Positions 9,955 to 21,900 of a DNA stretch of 64,000 nucleotides are shown here, one piece after another; the first letter of the stretch is position 1; each line of letters begins with the position of its first letter. The notes under the pieces were generated by a model. It saw nothing but the letters and a program-made list of their open reading frames with translations. It was not told where the DNA came from and did no database searches. The DNA comes from Semisulcospira habei (lineage: Eukaryota > Mollusca > Gastropoda > Semisulcospiridae). Location of the stretch: assembly GCA_036245525.1 (NCBI GenBank), contig BTPG01000004.1, positions 236,276,329 through 236,340,328 on the forward strand. The letters run 5' to 3'. Both the position numbers and the translations under genes were made by a program.

Positions 9955-11517
9955 CTAATGGTCAAAACTTAAGGGCCACTTTTTATCGCAGACGCACCGA
10001 CAACACCACACAAATAATGTAACAATACTTGGCGTCAGTATTTTGCTAATTTATTCAGTAACAATTTTATTTGTTTTGAGTAAATCAAGCATTGTAACAA
10101 CAGCAGTACGTTAGAATGTTCGAACACCCCTCATTTGAAAAGTCACACAAGACTGGTCCAGTCAGTAGCGAGTGTACCCACCGTTTGCAGCCAAGCATTC
10201 AATGCAGCGTTGACGCATGGAGTTCACCAGGGTTCGGAGAACATGTTGTGGGATCGCTTACCACTCTTGATGCAGGAACTGAGTCAGCTGGGGGACGCCT
10301 TGAGGTAGGGGGTGGTTGCTGACTACACGTTGCCCCAGCACGTCTCAAAGGTGCTCGATGGGAGCCAGATCAAGTGAACGAGGTGGCCACTCCATCCTCA
10401 TGATGCCCCCGTTGATCAAGGTACTCATCTTCCACACGGGCGCGATGAGGTCGAGCGTTGTCGTCCTGCAGAACAGCATTGTCGCCTATGGCTTGGAGAG
10501 CTGGCTGGATGAGGGGCTGCACAATCTCGTCCCGATAGCGCAGTCCAGTCAGGGTGCCTCGGATGACGTGGAGGGGGATCCTGCCTTCCCTGCTGAAGCC
10601 TGCCTAGACCATGACTGAGCCTCCTCCGTAGCGATCCACCTCTGGACGCATCCATCAGTAAATCATTCGCCCTGGCGTCTTCAGATCCTCACCCTGCCGT
10701 CGTTGAAGGACACAGTGAACCGTGACTCATCAGTAAACATAACCTGAGTCCACTGGAGTCTGTTCCACCTCACATGTTGACGACACCAGGCAACCCGGCG
10801 TCTGCGATGAGCTGGAGTGAGGGGTATTCTCACTGCTGCTCTGCATGAAGCCAGGCAAATTTCGCACAGACGTCGGCAGACTGTGCTTCTGCTGACGTTA
10901 ACGTTTGCAGCTTGCATCAGTTGACATCGCAGAGTGGTTGACGTGGCAGTTCGGTTGCGCAGAGCCGCCATACAGAGGTATCTGTCCTCCCTTCTGCTGG
11001 TGGAGCGCGGGCGTCCTGAGCAGGGTCGTCGTTCTGCCCTTCCAGTTTCTTGGAATCGTGCCAGCAGCCTCTGGATCACTGAATGAAACACCCCAAGACG
11101 TCTCCCAACTTCTCGTCCGGAAATTTCATCCTGCAGCCCGGCCTTGATCTACTGGCGTTAGGCTTCGTCGTGGTGGCATGGTTAGGGAAGTGACAATTAT
11201 GCCCATACTGTACCGGTATTTATAGCAAAACAGAAGTGCTCAGTGTTCACGACTTTACCGAGTTTTTCCACTTGCCTGCCTTTGGTCTTCTTGCCAATAT
11301 CGCACAGCTTTTCACAAAAAAACTGACTATGTTTCACGTGCATTTGACACGTTCGTGGAAATTGATGAATTGATGTCTATTGTTCCCAGTACCGTGGACT
11401 GTCTAAGGTCAACTTTTAACCCATTTGGATCAAAAGAACGTTGTATTTTATTAGCGTACTTGCGACGAAAAACAATGACACAAAAAAATGAGGTGGCCAT
11501 TAAGTTTTGACCATTAG
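9955..11517 (-). mobile_element. Complete Tc1-like DNA transposon with TIRs and TA duplication
   Basis: The left end reads ctaatggtcaaaacttaagg and the right end, reverse-complemented, ctaatggtcaaaacttaatg. The match continues through ggccac. Both ends are flanked by TA (9953-9954 and 11518-11519), the target duplication of Tc1/mariner elements. The element is 1563 bp, the normal size for the superfamily, with the transposase on the minus strand. Both termini are intact although the gene is decayed, so it could in principle still be mobilised in trans by an active relative. Confidence 0.9.
10111..11179 (-). pseudogene. Tc1-like transposase, decayed
   Basis: A candidate ATG lies at 11177-11179. 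The N-terminal helix-turn-helix part needs a frame change and has a stop near 11150, after which VGRRLGVFHSVIQRLLARF is readable. One 136-residue stretch (11091-10681) is open, covering the second DNA-binding helix region (GRPRSTSRREDRYLCMAALR) and the first catalytic aspartate in MFTDESRF. After a stop, other frames give the second aspartate (LQDDNARPHRA) and the third acidic block (SLDLAPIEHL). The latter fits the Tc1-type DD34E 'NPIENLW' position. At least two frameshifts and several stops are present, so no active enzyme can be made. Confidence 0.8.
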
Positions 11518-11819
11518 TATAGTATAAAAGCCCTTGTTAGGAAGTATGTGTGTACATTGTATGATAGACGCAGTGTGTCAAAAGTGTTGATGTATTGTAG
11601 AGGAGACAGTGTATCAGTGTTGGTGCATTTGTGGATGCTTTGTGTGGAGATTGCATCACTGCAATAAAATATTGTTGGGACTGTTACTCAAGCGTGGACC
11701 TTGTGCCACGTGTGACGAGTTGCAGCTGAGTGAAGTTTCTTTACAAGAACCCTACGTGCGTGCGTCTGGTGTGATTGTATCATAATACCACTGCGACTAC
11801 CACGTAACAGGCCGCAACA
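11518..11819. other. Unassigned sequence between the Tc1-like element and the Cys-rich relic
   Basis: About 300 bp with an AATAAA-like motif near 11664 and no convincing ORF. Confidence 0.4.
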
Positions 11820-13440
11820 AGGAGCATGCTGAGGACAGGGCAGCTCTCCACCTGCATTGATGTCATCGAGACAGACAAACACCCAGGCGGGCTTACCAAC
11901 ATCTTCATTGGACGTGTCGTGGGGGAATTTGCTGTCAATATTCACACTGCTCTGGAAGTCGAAGACTCACAACGGTATCTGTTTGGTGATCACCAGCTGT
12001 TTTCAAAGCAAGATCAACAAGAAAATGAAGATCTCAAAGACTGATAACAAAGATCATGGAACCACTGATCCTGAGTTTGTTTATGCAATTGTTCCAGAGA
12101 TCATGGCTGTCTCAATAGATACCGTCTCCCTTTGCCCACGAGTTAGCACAGCATCCAATAGCACTGTTTGACGAAAAAGGTCAAATGCACACTACAACAG
12201 TCTGTTCTGACGAGCAAGTTACAAGACATAACAGAAATGCGAGGTCAGGATCACCCAGCTGTCTAACCTGGATGCACGTGCTTTGTTGTGCACGTGCTTT
12301 ATGGCCGGCCCCACCAGCACGGGGGGATGGATGACAGCCAGTAAGGCAAGCCGACAGTGCATCTGCAGTGATCCATGTGGTGTTTGTAGTACCAAGGCAT
12401 GCCGCCGGTCAGCACGACAGCAGGGCATATGCCGTGTGTACGACTGATCAGGAACGTCACCGCTATCAAAACAGATACGTATACTTAATGTCATTAAGAA
12501 CAAGACGCAGATGATCACAATGATGTGAGGAAACTCAGCACAATGACACTCCTCGTGACAAACGAATCATAGTCACTGGACCTAATCCATATCCTCTACC
12601 CCTGCGCCATGCTGTTCTTCCAACTGCCCTCACTCATAAAGAGGCCGGCATCCTGATGGAATACCCCGTTATTGAGGCAGCCAGGGCCGGACACTCAAGC
12701 ATCAGGGTTGTTTCGGATGACACGGATGTGTTCGTGGTACTGGCGCATCACCTGCACCACAGAACAAATTGCTCCAACTGTCGATGTCACAATGGAATCA
12801 ACTTTCACGGGCGAAAGCTCAAGCGTGATGAACGTGAACTATGTTGTGCAGCAGAACCAAAGAGTCACGCCAGACATACTTGCCGGAGGATGTGACTATG
12901 TGTCCTCCTTTGTTGAAAAAAATGACAGCAATAACAAGTTTGAGTTGTTTGATGGTGTGTTGAAGCTGCGGACATTTCTGACACGAAACGAGGTGTGATT
13001 GACGCCTGTTTGCGGTATACAGCTATGTTGTATGGCCAGGAACCTGACATAAGCTGGACAGAAATAAGGGCCAATATCATCAGGAGGAAAACAGCTGGTA
13101 CAAGACATCTTGCGCCCTAACTCTGCAGCCTGCCACCAACGGTACCAAGCTCCGTAACCCACTTCGTGCCCGTCATCAGATGTGGCAGGCCGCCAGTTCA
13201 CTATCGCCACACGACTATAACCCACTGGACTACGGGTGGAAGACAGAAGGTCGAGTTTGTGCCGGCTGTACCTGCTGAGGCTGAAAAGTAAACCCGGATT
13301 CTGTCTTGCACTTGCACCTGCAAGAAAGCCTGTGGAACGTCACGCCGCACCTTCGTCAAGCTCCAGCTAACTTGCACGCAAATGCAAAGGACGTGAACCG
13401 TGTTGCAATCCCTTCACTGCAATGACCCAGGACAGAGAGG
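11820..13440 (+). pseudogene. Relic of a multicopy metazoan 'SDDTDVFV..LLH' / Cys-rich protein family
   Basis: Pieces in all three forward frames line up, in order, with a large uncharacterised protein family I recognise from cnidarian and mollusc genomes. The blocks are an N-terminal 'TNIFIGRVV..FAVNIHTA' block (about 11880-11950), an 'LDARALLC..AGPTSTGG' block (12240-12330) and an uninterrupted stretch RIIVTGPNPYPLPL..THKEAGILM..VVSDDTDVFVVLAHHLH (12560-12760). A tail near 13090-13380 has SNAACHQRYQAP, YNPLDYGWK and the Cys-rich CTCTCKKACGT..FVKLQLTC. The SDDTDV block resembles the acidic metal site of PIN/FEN-type nucleases, but that is an inference. Many frameshifts and stops make this a dead copy. 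The family assignment rests on memory of the motif order and would need a protein search. Confidence 0.55.
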
Positions 13441-14990
13441 AGACGGACTCAGAGTGAAGTACATGTAACCTGTGTTTTCAAAAGAATAAACAGTTTATGA
13501 AGTCGATTAACGCACGCAGACTTTCCCACAGTCGTACGCACAGACTCTCACGCAACAGACGCATACACCGCCACTGACTCAGACGGGCGCATTCATGCGG
13601 TAAAACACAACACACGGGCTCCCTTTCTAAAGTAACCTTTATACACTATAAAAGAAAAGAAAACGCTTTAAAGACTATCAAACTATATATACAAGGCTCT
13701 TTATCACACACTCAAATCACAGTATCTTTGCCAGGCTAGGTTTTAGTCTCTCAATGTCTCCAACCTGTTTGATGTTGTTGCCTGGTTACGTTGGTCCTTC
13801 TCACGTCTAGGCGTGAAAGTCCTTCGTCGTACGCGTAATGCCGTCCTGTCTCTTTGGGCACGGACGTCCTCGTTCTCGTACGGTACACTCAGTTCTCGCT
13901 TGGACTTGGGTGTCTTGGTCCCAGTCAGAATCACTCAGAAGAGCTGGAGGGATGACCTCACGTAGGTCCACTCCTGCGACTCGACGTCTCGGCGTCCGTC
14001 TTCCACTCTCGTTACAAGAACTCTGAATAAACAATAAAAGTCCCAACGTAACACTTGCTAAACACACAACATATTGGATCAATGAGAAACGTCACGTAAC
14101 CTGGCTGATACAAATAACTCACACGTTCATTCACACACACACACGTGCTTCATAAACTATTTTCGTATCACCCCATCTCTGTCACTATCTTGAAACAGAC
14201 TATAGCCTAACACTCTTGCTATACATTACTCTATACCCTGGAAAAGACTATACTTAGCCAACCACGTACTATCTTCATAGCGGCTTAGACATACACACTT
14301 CATATTCCTTTAGTCATCTAACTCGGTAAACAACTGTATACAAAAACACCGGTTACTTCACAGAATTCTAAACATACTATACTAAACCAAACCGGAACAC
14401 CGCTATACAACCACATTAATCTTACCACGCATACTGTCTTTAACTAAACAACTATCAATACTACGTTTATAGAAACATACCTGAAATCTAGGCTTCAGAG
14501 TCAGGGAATGCGGGCTAGGTAACTCGAACACAACCGTTCCATACGACAAGACAGCCCGCAATAACCAAACTAGACCTCTGACAGTCACAGCTTCCGCCTA
14601 GAACTCACTAAACAGAACTCACTAAAAAAAACCCGTGCTAACCATGTCCTACAAATTCCCACGTGCGTCTAATGCCACACGGACTTTCGGCAACAAACCG
14701 TTAACAAAAACCGTACCGTACTAATCCTACTCGTTAACAAAAACCGTACCGTACTAATCCTAATAAATGAGCACTATGCCCGAGCATAGAGCTTCATCAC
14801 AGTACAGCAGGCTGATTTTACAGTGAACGGGCTCACGTTAAGAACATTCAGTCAGTGAGAGTCTATCTCATGAAAGAACGAAACACTCGTATATATATGT
14901 CATATGTTTCTGCTGTATTCAAATATTTGCCACATATATACATAAACCATCCATTCACCTTGTATATGCGATGCGGCCATCTTGGATTTT
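13441..14990. other. Long stretch without recognisable genes
   Basis: About 1.5 kb holding only short ORFs. It contains an AATAAA at about 13485 just after the Cys-rich relic and a 33-bp unit repeated twice in tandem (14699-14731, 14732-14762; starts cgttaacaaaaaccgtaccg). No element ends or protein similarity were recognised. Confidence 0.5.
14699..14762 (+). repeat. 33-bp direct tandem duplication
   Basis: Two adjacent copies of a unit beginning cgttaacaaaaaccgtaccg are identical over 31 bases. Confidence 0.9.
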
Positions 14991-15600
14991 GCATTATATA
15001 AACAAGTGCTAAATTAATTAACAGAGTGGCATCATTCAGATTTGAAGAGAGTATCCGAATTTATTGGGAATCAATTCAACCAGTTGAGACTGCACCTTTA
15101 GCTATTATTTGATCTTTGTTGACCTTGACCTTTCAGTAAGGTCATTCAAAGTGTGACCGTAATCTTTCATTAAGAAAATTCCAGAAGTCATAACAAATAT
15201 GAACATTCATATTACCAAGTTTAAACGCTTTGACTCTAGTTGTTACTAAAACAAATGCCCACAACACTAGTCTGGCCTTTGATCTGAAGGCCCTCTTGGA
15301 TTTAGCTCTGTGTAAATTGTTCAACATCCATAAAAAGCATAACGTAGATTCAAATTGAGGACCCAAAATTATTCGGCATCAACGAGTTCTAAATCTCCCT
15401 TCAATGCAATTTAGGTCTCCACATAGGGCACTTTTAGTCGTTTCTTGACCTTTGGTGACCTTGACCACTGAAGAAGGTCATTCAAATGGGCGCGAAAAAC
15501 CAAACCTTACCAAGAAATTTCTTCCTACCAAATTTGAACGCTCTGGCGTTAGTTGTTACTGAGAAGAAAACAAGATGGGATGAACCATAACCCACGAAGT
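14990..15600. repeat. Dispersed invertebrate repeat with 'ttgaccttgaccttt..aaggtcattcaaa' blocks
   Basis: Two 'gaccttgacc..aaggtcattcaaa' blocks (about 15117-15150 and 15453-15485) and a 'gcggccatcttggattt' block are typical of repeats scattered through marine invertebrate genomes. The part at about 15298-15390 recurs in direct orientation at about 36100-36200. Confidence 0.6.
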
Positions 15601-15825
15601 CCCTTCTATATGAGAGTTGTCTTTGCTGTCAAGGGTCTCTCTACCTTTTGTCTTTGACTTGATTCTGATGTTGAAATATCTCCTTTTGAAAAAGCCACGA
15701 AGATGTGCCAATGCGTCATAGTAAACTATATAAGGGACGCGCGCAGTGCATACGCGTCATTGGTTTGTCAAACGTCATTTGTCATGACGTATTTTTTAAG
15801 TTCCTTCTATTTATAGAAGGGACTT
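15597..15825. repeat. 14-bp inverted repeats (aagtcccttctata) enclosing about 200 bp; MITE-like
   Basis: aagtcccttctata at 15597-15610 is the exact reverse complement of 15812-15825. The right arm is also half of a local palindrome (15798-15825). It may be a small MITE, or two copies of the palindromic end of the neighbouring repeat. Confidence 0.45.
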
Positions 15826-16325
15826 TTGAGGACGGCTCGCGGTGGGGCGAATTTAATAGCATGTCCATGATGTCAAAGGAAGCAGACTAAACCTCTAATA
15901 ATTGAAGTAACAAGATAAAAATTACGTCATGTCTAGTTACGCTAACCTCGCTGCTGAACATGCATTTGGCACGAATCGCCGTATGTGCGGATATATGTAT
16001 GTGCGCATGTTCGTATGTATGTATGTGTGTGCGTATGTATGTAAACAAGAGAATCTCCGATATTTCTGTACACACAAGCTTGAAACTTGGCGAAATACTT
16101 TCTTAAGTGGGTGGCTAAGAGAGCCTCCGAGCATATTGAAATTGAATGTCTCATTGAAGACATAAACAGCCGTTTATAGGAAGTCGGTTGACCCAGATTA
16201 GAAGACGTACTTTTTGTCATATTTACTTGAACTTTGACATGTAGCTAGTTTGTAGAAAGACATTAGATGAGTTCGTTAGCCAGCTTTGTATCTTTTTAAC
16301 TTCTTAGTAAAAATTAATTCTTTTC
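15798..16325 (+). repeat. Dispersed repeat X, copy 1, with palindromic end and internal GTAT-rich tract
   Basis: It matches the inverse of 35488-36053 over its whole length, apart from the internal microsatellite. That tract is short here (gtatgtatgtgtgtgcgtatgtatg) and about 140 bp in the other copy. One end is palindromic (ttccttctat/ttatagaagg); the other is ..agtaaaaattaattct. No ORF or pol III promoter boxes were recognised. Confidence 0.65.
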
Positions 16326-16466
16326 AGAAAAGAAATAAAACACTAAAAAAAAACTTGACTTCTAGAGAAAGTCAGACAGTGACGGTGACGTAAAAGAGGC
16401 AACTCCTTCTCCACGCAGACACTGACATAATACTCTAAATATGACGTCATTCTCTCGCGCGCACGC

Positions 16467-16467
<1 letters not shown>

Positions 16468-16541
<74 letters not shown>

Positions 16542-16556
16542 TCTCTCTCTCTCTCT
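16468..16556 (+). repeat. (CT)n microsatellite at the 5' junction of a CR1-like copy
   Basis: About 88 bp of CT with one CC interruption. The 5'-truncated CR1-like element begins immediately after it. Confidence 0.95.
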
Positions 16557-16599
16557 TGCCACACGGCACTAACAAGACATAACTCCCAAATAACTGGGT

Positions 16600-17696
16600 C
16601 GATCTTTATTGATTTTAAGAAAGCTTTTGACCTTGTAAATCATAACATTCTTTTGTCAAAACTTCAAGCATATCTCTCCAATGCAGATGCTGTCTCATTG
16701 TTCACTTCATATTTAAGCGGAAGGAAGCAAAGAGTACTGTTAAATGGTTCCTACTCCTCGTATGGTCTCGTCAAAAGCGGCGTGCCTCAGGGCTCTGTCC
16801 TCGGACCATTGCTGTTCTGCATATTTATCAATGACCTTCCACTGCTCATTAGTTGCCGCGATATTTCTTGTGACATGTTTGCTGACGACTGCACACTACA
16901 CACTCCTCACAAAAATGTAGCTGCAATTAGCACGCATCTGCAGGAAAGCCTGCGTGAGGTCACCGACTGGTGTCATTCCAACTACATGTCCCTGAATCCG
17001 TCGAAAACAGAATGCATGGTTATAACCACACGTCAAAAGCACCAGCTATGCCTGCTCTCTCTCTTAGTCAGTCTATAAACGGCAGCCCAATTGAGCAAGT
17101 ATCACACCACCGCCTCTTGGAGGTCACTATAGATGATCAGCTTAAATGGCAACTGCATATTAATAATGTGTATAAAAGGGTTTCCAGAAGCCTGTATATG
17201 TTGTCAAAATTGAAAACAATTACTGACACAGATACGCGTCTTCATTTCTACAATGCTCATGTCAAGTCGAACATAGACTATGCATCAACAGTGTGGGATG
17301 GTTCTAGTGATGTACATTTGAAGAGGTTGAACTCCCTACATAGAAGAGCTGCTAAGCTTATATTTCCCGATCCCGAACTCTCAACTGACGTAAAGCTTAA
17401 AACTTTAAAAATTCTCCCTCTATCCCATCACTTTCAGGTCAATAAAGGTGTATTGATGTACAAGCTGTACACGCAATCATGTCCACTGTACTTGAGTTCT
17501 TTTTTCTCAGAACGGACATCTGTAGCTTCTAGACATGGACAACAATTCAAAGTACCCTGCCGCGTATTGATTTATTCAAAACCAGTTTGTCATTCTCAGG
17601 AAGTTCATTCTGAAATTCTATTCCTGCAGAAATCAGAGACGCAAACACGCTCACCTCATATAGGGACAGCCTCTTCAAACACCTAGAATCTCTGAC
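16600..17696 (+). pseudogene. CR1-like family A reverse transcriptase, C-terminal half
   Basis: Readable blocks are [46 protein letters not shown], catalytic MFADDCTLHT and SLNPSKTECMV. After a frameshift near 17060 come HHRLLEVTIDDQLKW, SNIDYASTVWDGSSD and LNSLHRRAAKLIF. A second frameshift near 17560 disrupts the last 40 residues, which are intact in the copy ending at 57777. The N-terminal endonuclease is absent through 5' truncation. It belongs to the same subfamily as 51519-57887 and 58101-64000. Non-functional. Confidence 0.8.
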
Positions 17697-17782
17697 GTAA
17701 TCTAATCATTACAGTATTGGGATAACTTGTATGTGTGTTCAGGTGTGTGCATGTGCGTGTGTGTGAGTTTGTGTGTGTGAGT

Positions 17783-17935
<153 letters not shown>

Positions 17936-18059
17936 CCTTTTTCCCATAGCCATACCATAATATTTGAATGCCAAAGAGTACATTGAATACTGCATGTACT
18001 GTGTATAATGTTTTTGCCTTCATATCTGTGTGCTCGATTTTCGGGCGGGCGCTCGCGTA

Positions 18060-18109
18060 TCTGTGTGTGTGTGTGTGTGTACTGTGTGTATGACTCTGTG
18101 TGTGTGTGT

Positions 18110-18160
<51 letters not shown>

Positions 18161-18206
18161 CGTGCGTGCATGCTGTGTGTGTGTGTATGTGTGTATGTGC
18201 CGGCGT

Positions 18207-18300
<94 letters not shown>
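18060..18300 (+). repeat. Second (TG)n and (GA)n tract of the CR1 family A 3' UTR
   Basis: (TG)n runs from about 18061 to 18200 with interruptions and (GA)n from 18208 to 18300. The (GA)n ends exactly at the 3' terminus of an opposite-strand CR1 fragment. Confidence 0.9.
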
Positions 18301-18303
<3 letters not shown>

Positions 18304-18936
18304 GAAATGGAATGAAATGAAACGAAACTTTATTTCTCAACGGATGAAGTAATTAGCACGTGTGCCATTTTTCATACTTGCCGTTGCTACTCTACAAACA
18401 CAGGATAATAATTGTAATACTAATAGTACCAAATTACACAAATAAAAATTAGGAAAGAGACATTAAACAAAATTCATTCATTCATTCGGTCATACAAAAA
18501 CAAACGAAAAACAGAAAGTACACGCAACTGACGCGCGCACACACTGACACATACACGCTCGCGCGCACACACATACATGCTCGCGCGCACACACATACAC
18601 GCTCGCGCGCACACACAGACACGCGCTAATGATAACTTGACCTATATACGAAGCAAATCATTGGGATCATAGTGAAAATTCACTTCAGACAGCAAAATTA
18701 TTTGGATTATATTAAAAACTTAAATTATTTAATTAGGCGATTATTATTAGTATGGACAAACCATACGGCAGCATGCACTGATTATACGATAAGCACATGT
18801 TTGATACGGATACTTGCGGTAGATTATTTATCAGCACACAAGTACTTGAGGAGGCATTCCTTGAAAGAGGAGAGGGAGCTAGCTTGTGTTATACATGTAG
18901 ACAGTTTGTTCCAGAAAGATGCGCCTGAGAAAGATC
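18301..18936 (-). mobile_element. CR1-like 3' fragment on the minus strand, inserted at (GA)n
   Basis: On the minus strand the sequence ends with gcaacggcaag, then ccgttgagaaataaagtttc and a (cattt)n-like tail, the 3' signature shared by CR1-like copies at 50340-50451, 51080-51168, 57966-58076 and 58101-58180. Upstream a short coding remnant reads SFSGASFWNKL and SLSSFKECLLKYL, the RT C-terminal tail. It is cut on its 5' side by the LINE at 18937. A block of (ACAC..)n with GCGCGC interruptions (18530-18625) lies inside the UTR. Confidence 0.75.
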
Positions 18937-21900
18937 TCTCTTGGCTTGACTTCGCGAACGAAGATTTTATAGGAGTTGCCCACGACGTCTGCAGGCTTGT
19001 TCGTGGCTGCGGAGGCCAATCCGAGACAGGCAGGTTCGACCGCAGTGGCTGCAGGGGAAGGTATGGCCAGGGTTCTGAGCTGCGGCATCTCTGTTTTTTC
19101 TCCTGAGCCGCTTGTCCTTAAGGCTAGCTCTGTGAGAGTCCTCAAAGGAGACAGCTGCCTTGTAAATGGTGGAGCGCCAGGTGTCACGGTACGCAGCAAG
19201 CGAAGACCACTGGTGGTGGTCGATTTGGCAGGCACTAAGTGACTTCTTGAGACAGTCTTTGTATCTCTTCTTTGGTGCCCCTCTGTCACGGTGTCCAGTA
19301 GCAAGCTCGCCGAACAGGGTGATCTTTGGTAGGCGATGATCCTCCATCCTGGAGACATGCCCCGCCCAGCGGAGCTGTGTCCGCAGCAGCAAAGCCTCGA
19401 TGCTCACAGTTTCAGCCTGTTCAAGGACCTCGACGTTGGTGACATAGTCACTCCAGTGAATGCCCAGGATGGTACGCAGGCAGCGCTGGTGGAAGCGTTC
19501 GAGGAGTTGTAGTTGGCTGCGGTAGAGAGCCCAGGACTCGGAACCATACAGCAGGGTGGTGAGGACCACAGCTCTGTACACGCTGATCTTGGTGCCTGTT
19601 TTCAGCTGTTGATTGTGCCACACCCGCTTGAAAAGTCGCCCGAAAGCGCTGTTCGCTTTTGCCAGCCTGCTGTCAAGCTCCTTGTCCAGCTTGGCGTCCG
19701 ACGTGATAATGCAGCCAAGGTAAGTAAACTGGTGCACTGACTTTAGTTCAGACTCGCCAATGGTGATGTGAGGAGGGCGATACACTGTCTTGGGTGCCGG
19801 CTGATGGAGGACCTCTGTCTTTTTCAGACTGACCTCGAGTCCAAAGAGCTGGGCAGCATCTGCGAAGCAAGACGTGATGCGCTGCAGGGCTCTCTCTGTG
19901 TGTGCAACGAGGGCAGCATCATCAGCAAAAAGCAGCTCACGAATCAGTTGGTCTAGGGTTTTCGTGTGGGCCTGCAGTCGTCTGAGGTTGAACAGGCTGC
20001 CATCGAGACGATACCTGATGTACACTGCATCGTCATCATCGAGGTCCACTGTGGCCTGCTTCAACATCATGCTATAAAAGATGGTGAAGAGGGTCGGTGC
20101 CAGCACGTAGCCCTGCTTTACGCCGTTGAGAATAGGGAATGGTTCTGAGAGGTCATTGTTGAGTCTGACCTGGCCTTGCTGGTCCTCGTGTAGCTGGACA
20201 ATCATGTTGAGGAACTTTGGGGGACAGCCAAGTCGCTCCAGGATCTGCCACATGCCTTGCCTGCTCACAGTGTCGAACGCTTTTGTTAGGTCGACAAATG
20301 TTACGTACAGCCCTTTGTTCTGCTCGCGGCACTTCTCCTGTAGCTGTCTCAGCACAAAGACCATATCGGTGGTGCTCCTGTTTGCTCTGAAGCCACACTG
20401 GCCCTCTGGGAGTTGGTCTTCAGCGATGGCAGGTACCAGCCGATTCAGGAGAAGCCTTGCAAGGATTTTCCCAGCAATGGACAGCAGGGTAATTCCCCGA
20501 TAGTTGGAACAGTCAGACTTCTCGCCTTTGTTCTTGTACAGGGTGATAACGACTGCATCACGGAGATCTTTTGGTAGTGTTCCTTCCTCCCAGCAGCAGA
20601 GAAAGAGGTCATGGAGCTTGTTGTGCAGTGCTGTGCCTCCATGTTTCCAGACCTCTGGCGGTATTCCATCAATGCCTGCTGCTTTGCCACTCTTGAGCTG
20701 GTGGATGGCTGTGAGGGTCTCTTCAGCGGTGGGCGGTTCGTCCAATTCAACCTTTACTGGGAGGTGTGGGATTTGTAGGACGACTGCTTCTTGAACAGTG
20801 CGCTCAGCGCTGAAGAGGCTCTGAAAGTATTCCGACCAGCGGTTCAAGATGGAGGTATTATCTGTGAGGAGTGCCTGGCCATTCGCGCTTCGCAGGGGAC
20901 TTTGTACCAGGTGCCTGGGGCCATACACTGCTTTCAGTGCTTCGTAGAAGCCCCTGTAGTCACCATTGTCAGCACAAAGCTGGGTCCTCTGTGCAAGTCT
21001 GGTCCACCACTCATTCTGGAGATCTCTGAGCTTGCGCTGGAGACTGCTGCAGACGAGGCGGAAGGCAGACTTCTTCACAGGGCAGGAAGGCTGGGCTAGG
21101 TGGGCCTGATGGGCGGCTCTTTTTTTTTGCTAGGTGTTTCTGGATCTCTACATCGTTTTCGTCAAACCAGTCTTTGTTCTTCTTTCTGGCGAAACCCAAG
21201 ACTTCTGCAGAGGATTTTGCAATAGCAGTTTTCAGTTGTTCCCAAAGTGTTTCAGGGGAGGAGTCTACTGGGTCCGCTGTGTCTTTGAGCCTGCGCTGTA
21301 AATCTGTCTGAAAGGCAGCTTTCACATCGTCACGCTGAAGGCTGGCAACATCAAGCTTTTTCTTGGGGGGGCCCCCATTTGTTGGGTTTTGGCTTGAAGT
21401 GGAGCCTGAGTTTGCAGCGGACAAGGCGGTGGTCAGTGTGGCACTCTGCGCTGGGCATCACTCTGGTGAGGAGGACGTCACTGCGGTCCCTCTGACGCAC
21501 TAGGACATAGTCGATAAGGTGCCAGTGTTTGGAGCGAGGATGCATCCAGGTGGTCTTTCGACTGTCCTTTTGCTGAAAAGTAGTAATGGTGATGACCAGT
21601 TGCTGCTCCGCACAGAACTCCAACAGTAGGCGGCCATTGTCATTGCAGTTCCCCACGCCATGCTTGCCGAGGACTCCTTTCCAGGCTTCAGAGTCCTGGC
21701 CCACTCTGGCGTTGAAGTCGCCAAGGATGATGACTTTGTCGTCTGCAGGGGTACTCTGTAGGAGGCTGCGCAGGTCAGTGTAAAACTTGTCCTTTTCAGC
21801 AGGCTCTGCCAGGAGGGTTGGGGAGTACACACTGAGAAGGGTGACGTGCTGCTGGTGTCTCAGTGGGAGGCGCATGGACATGATGCGGTCTGAGTGGCCC

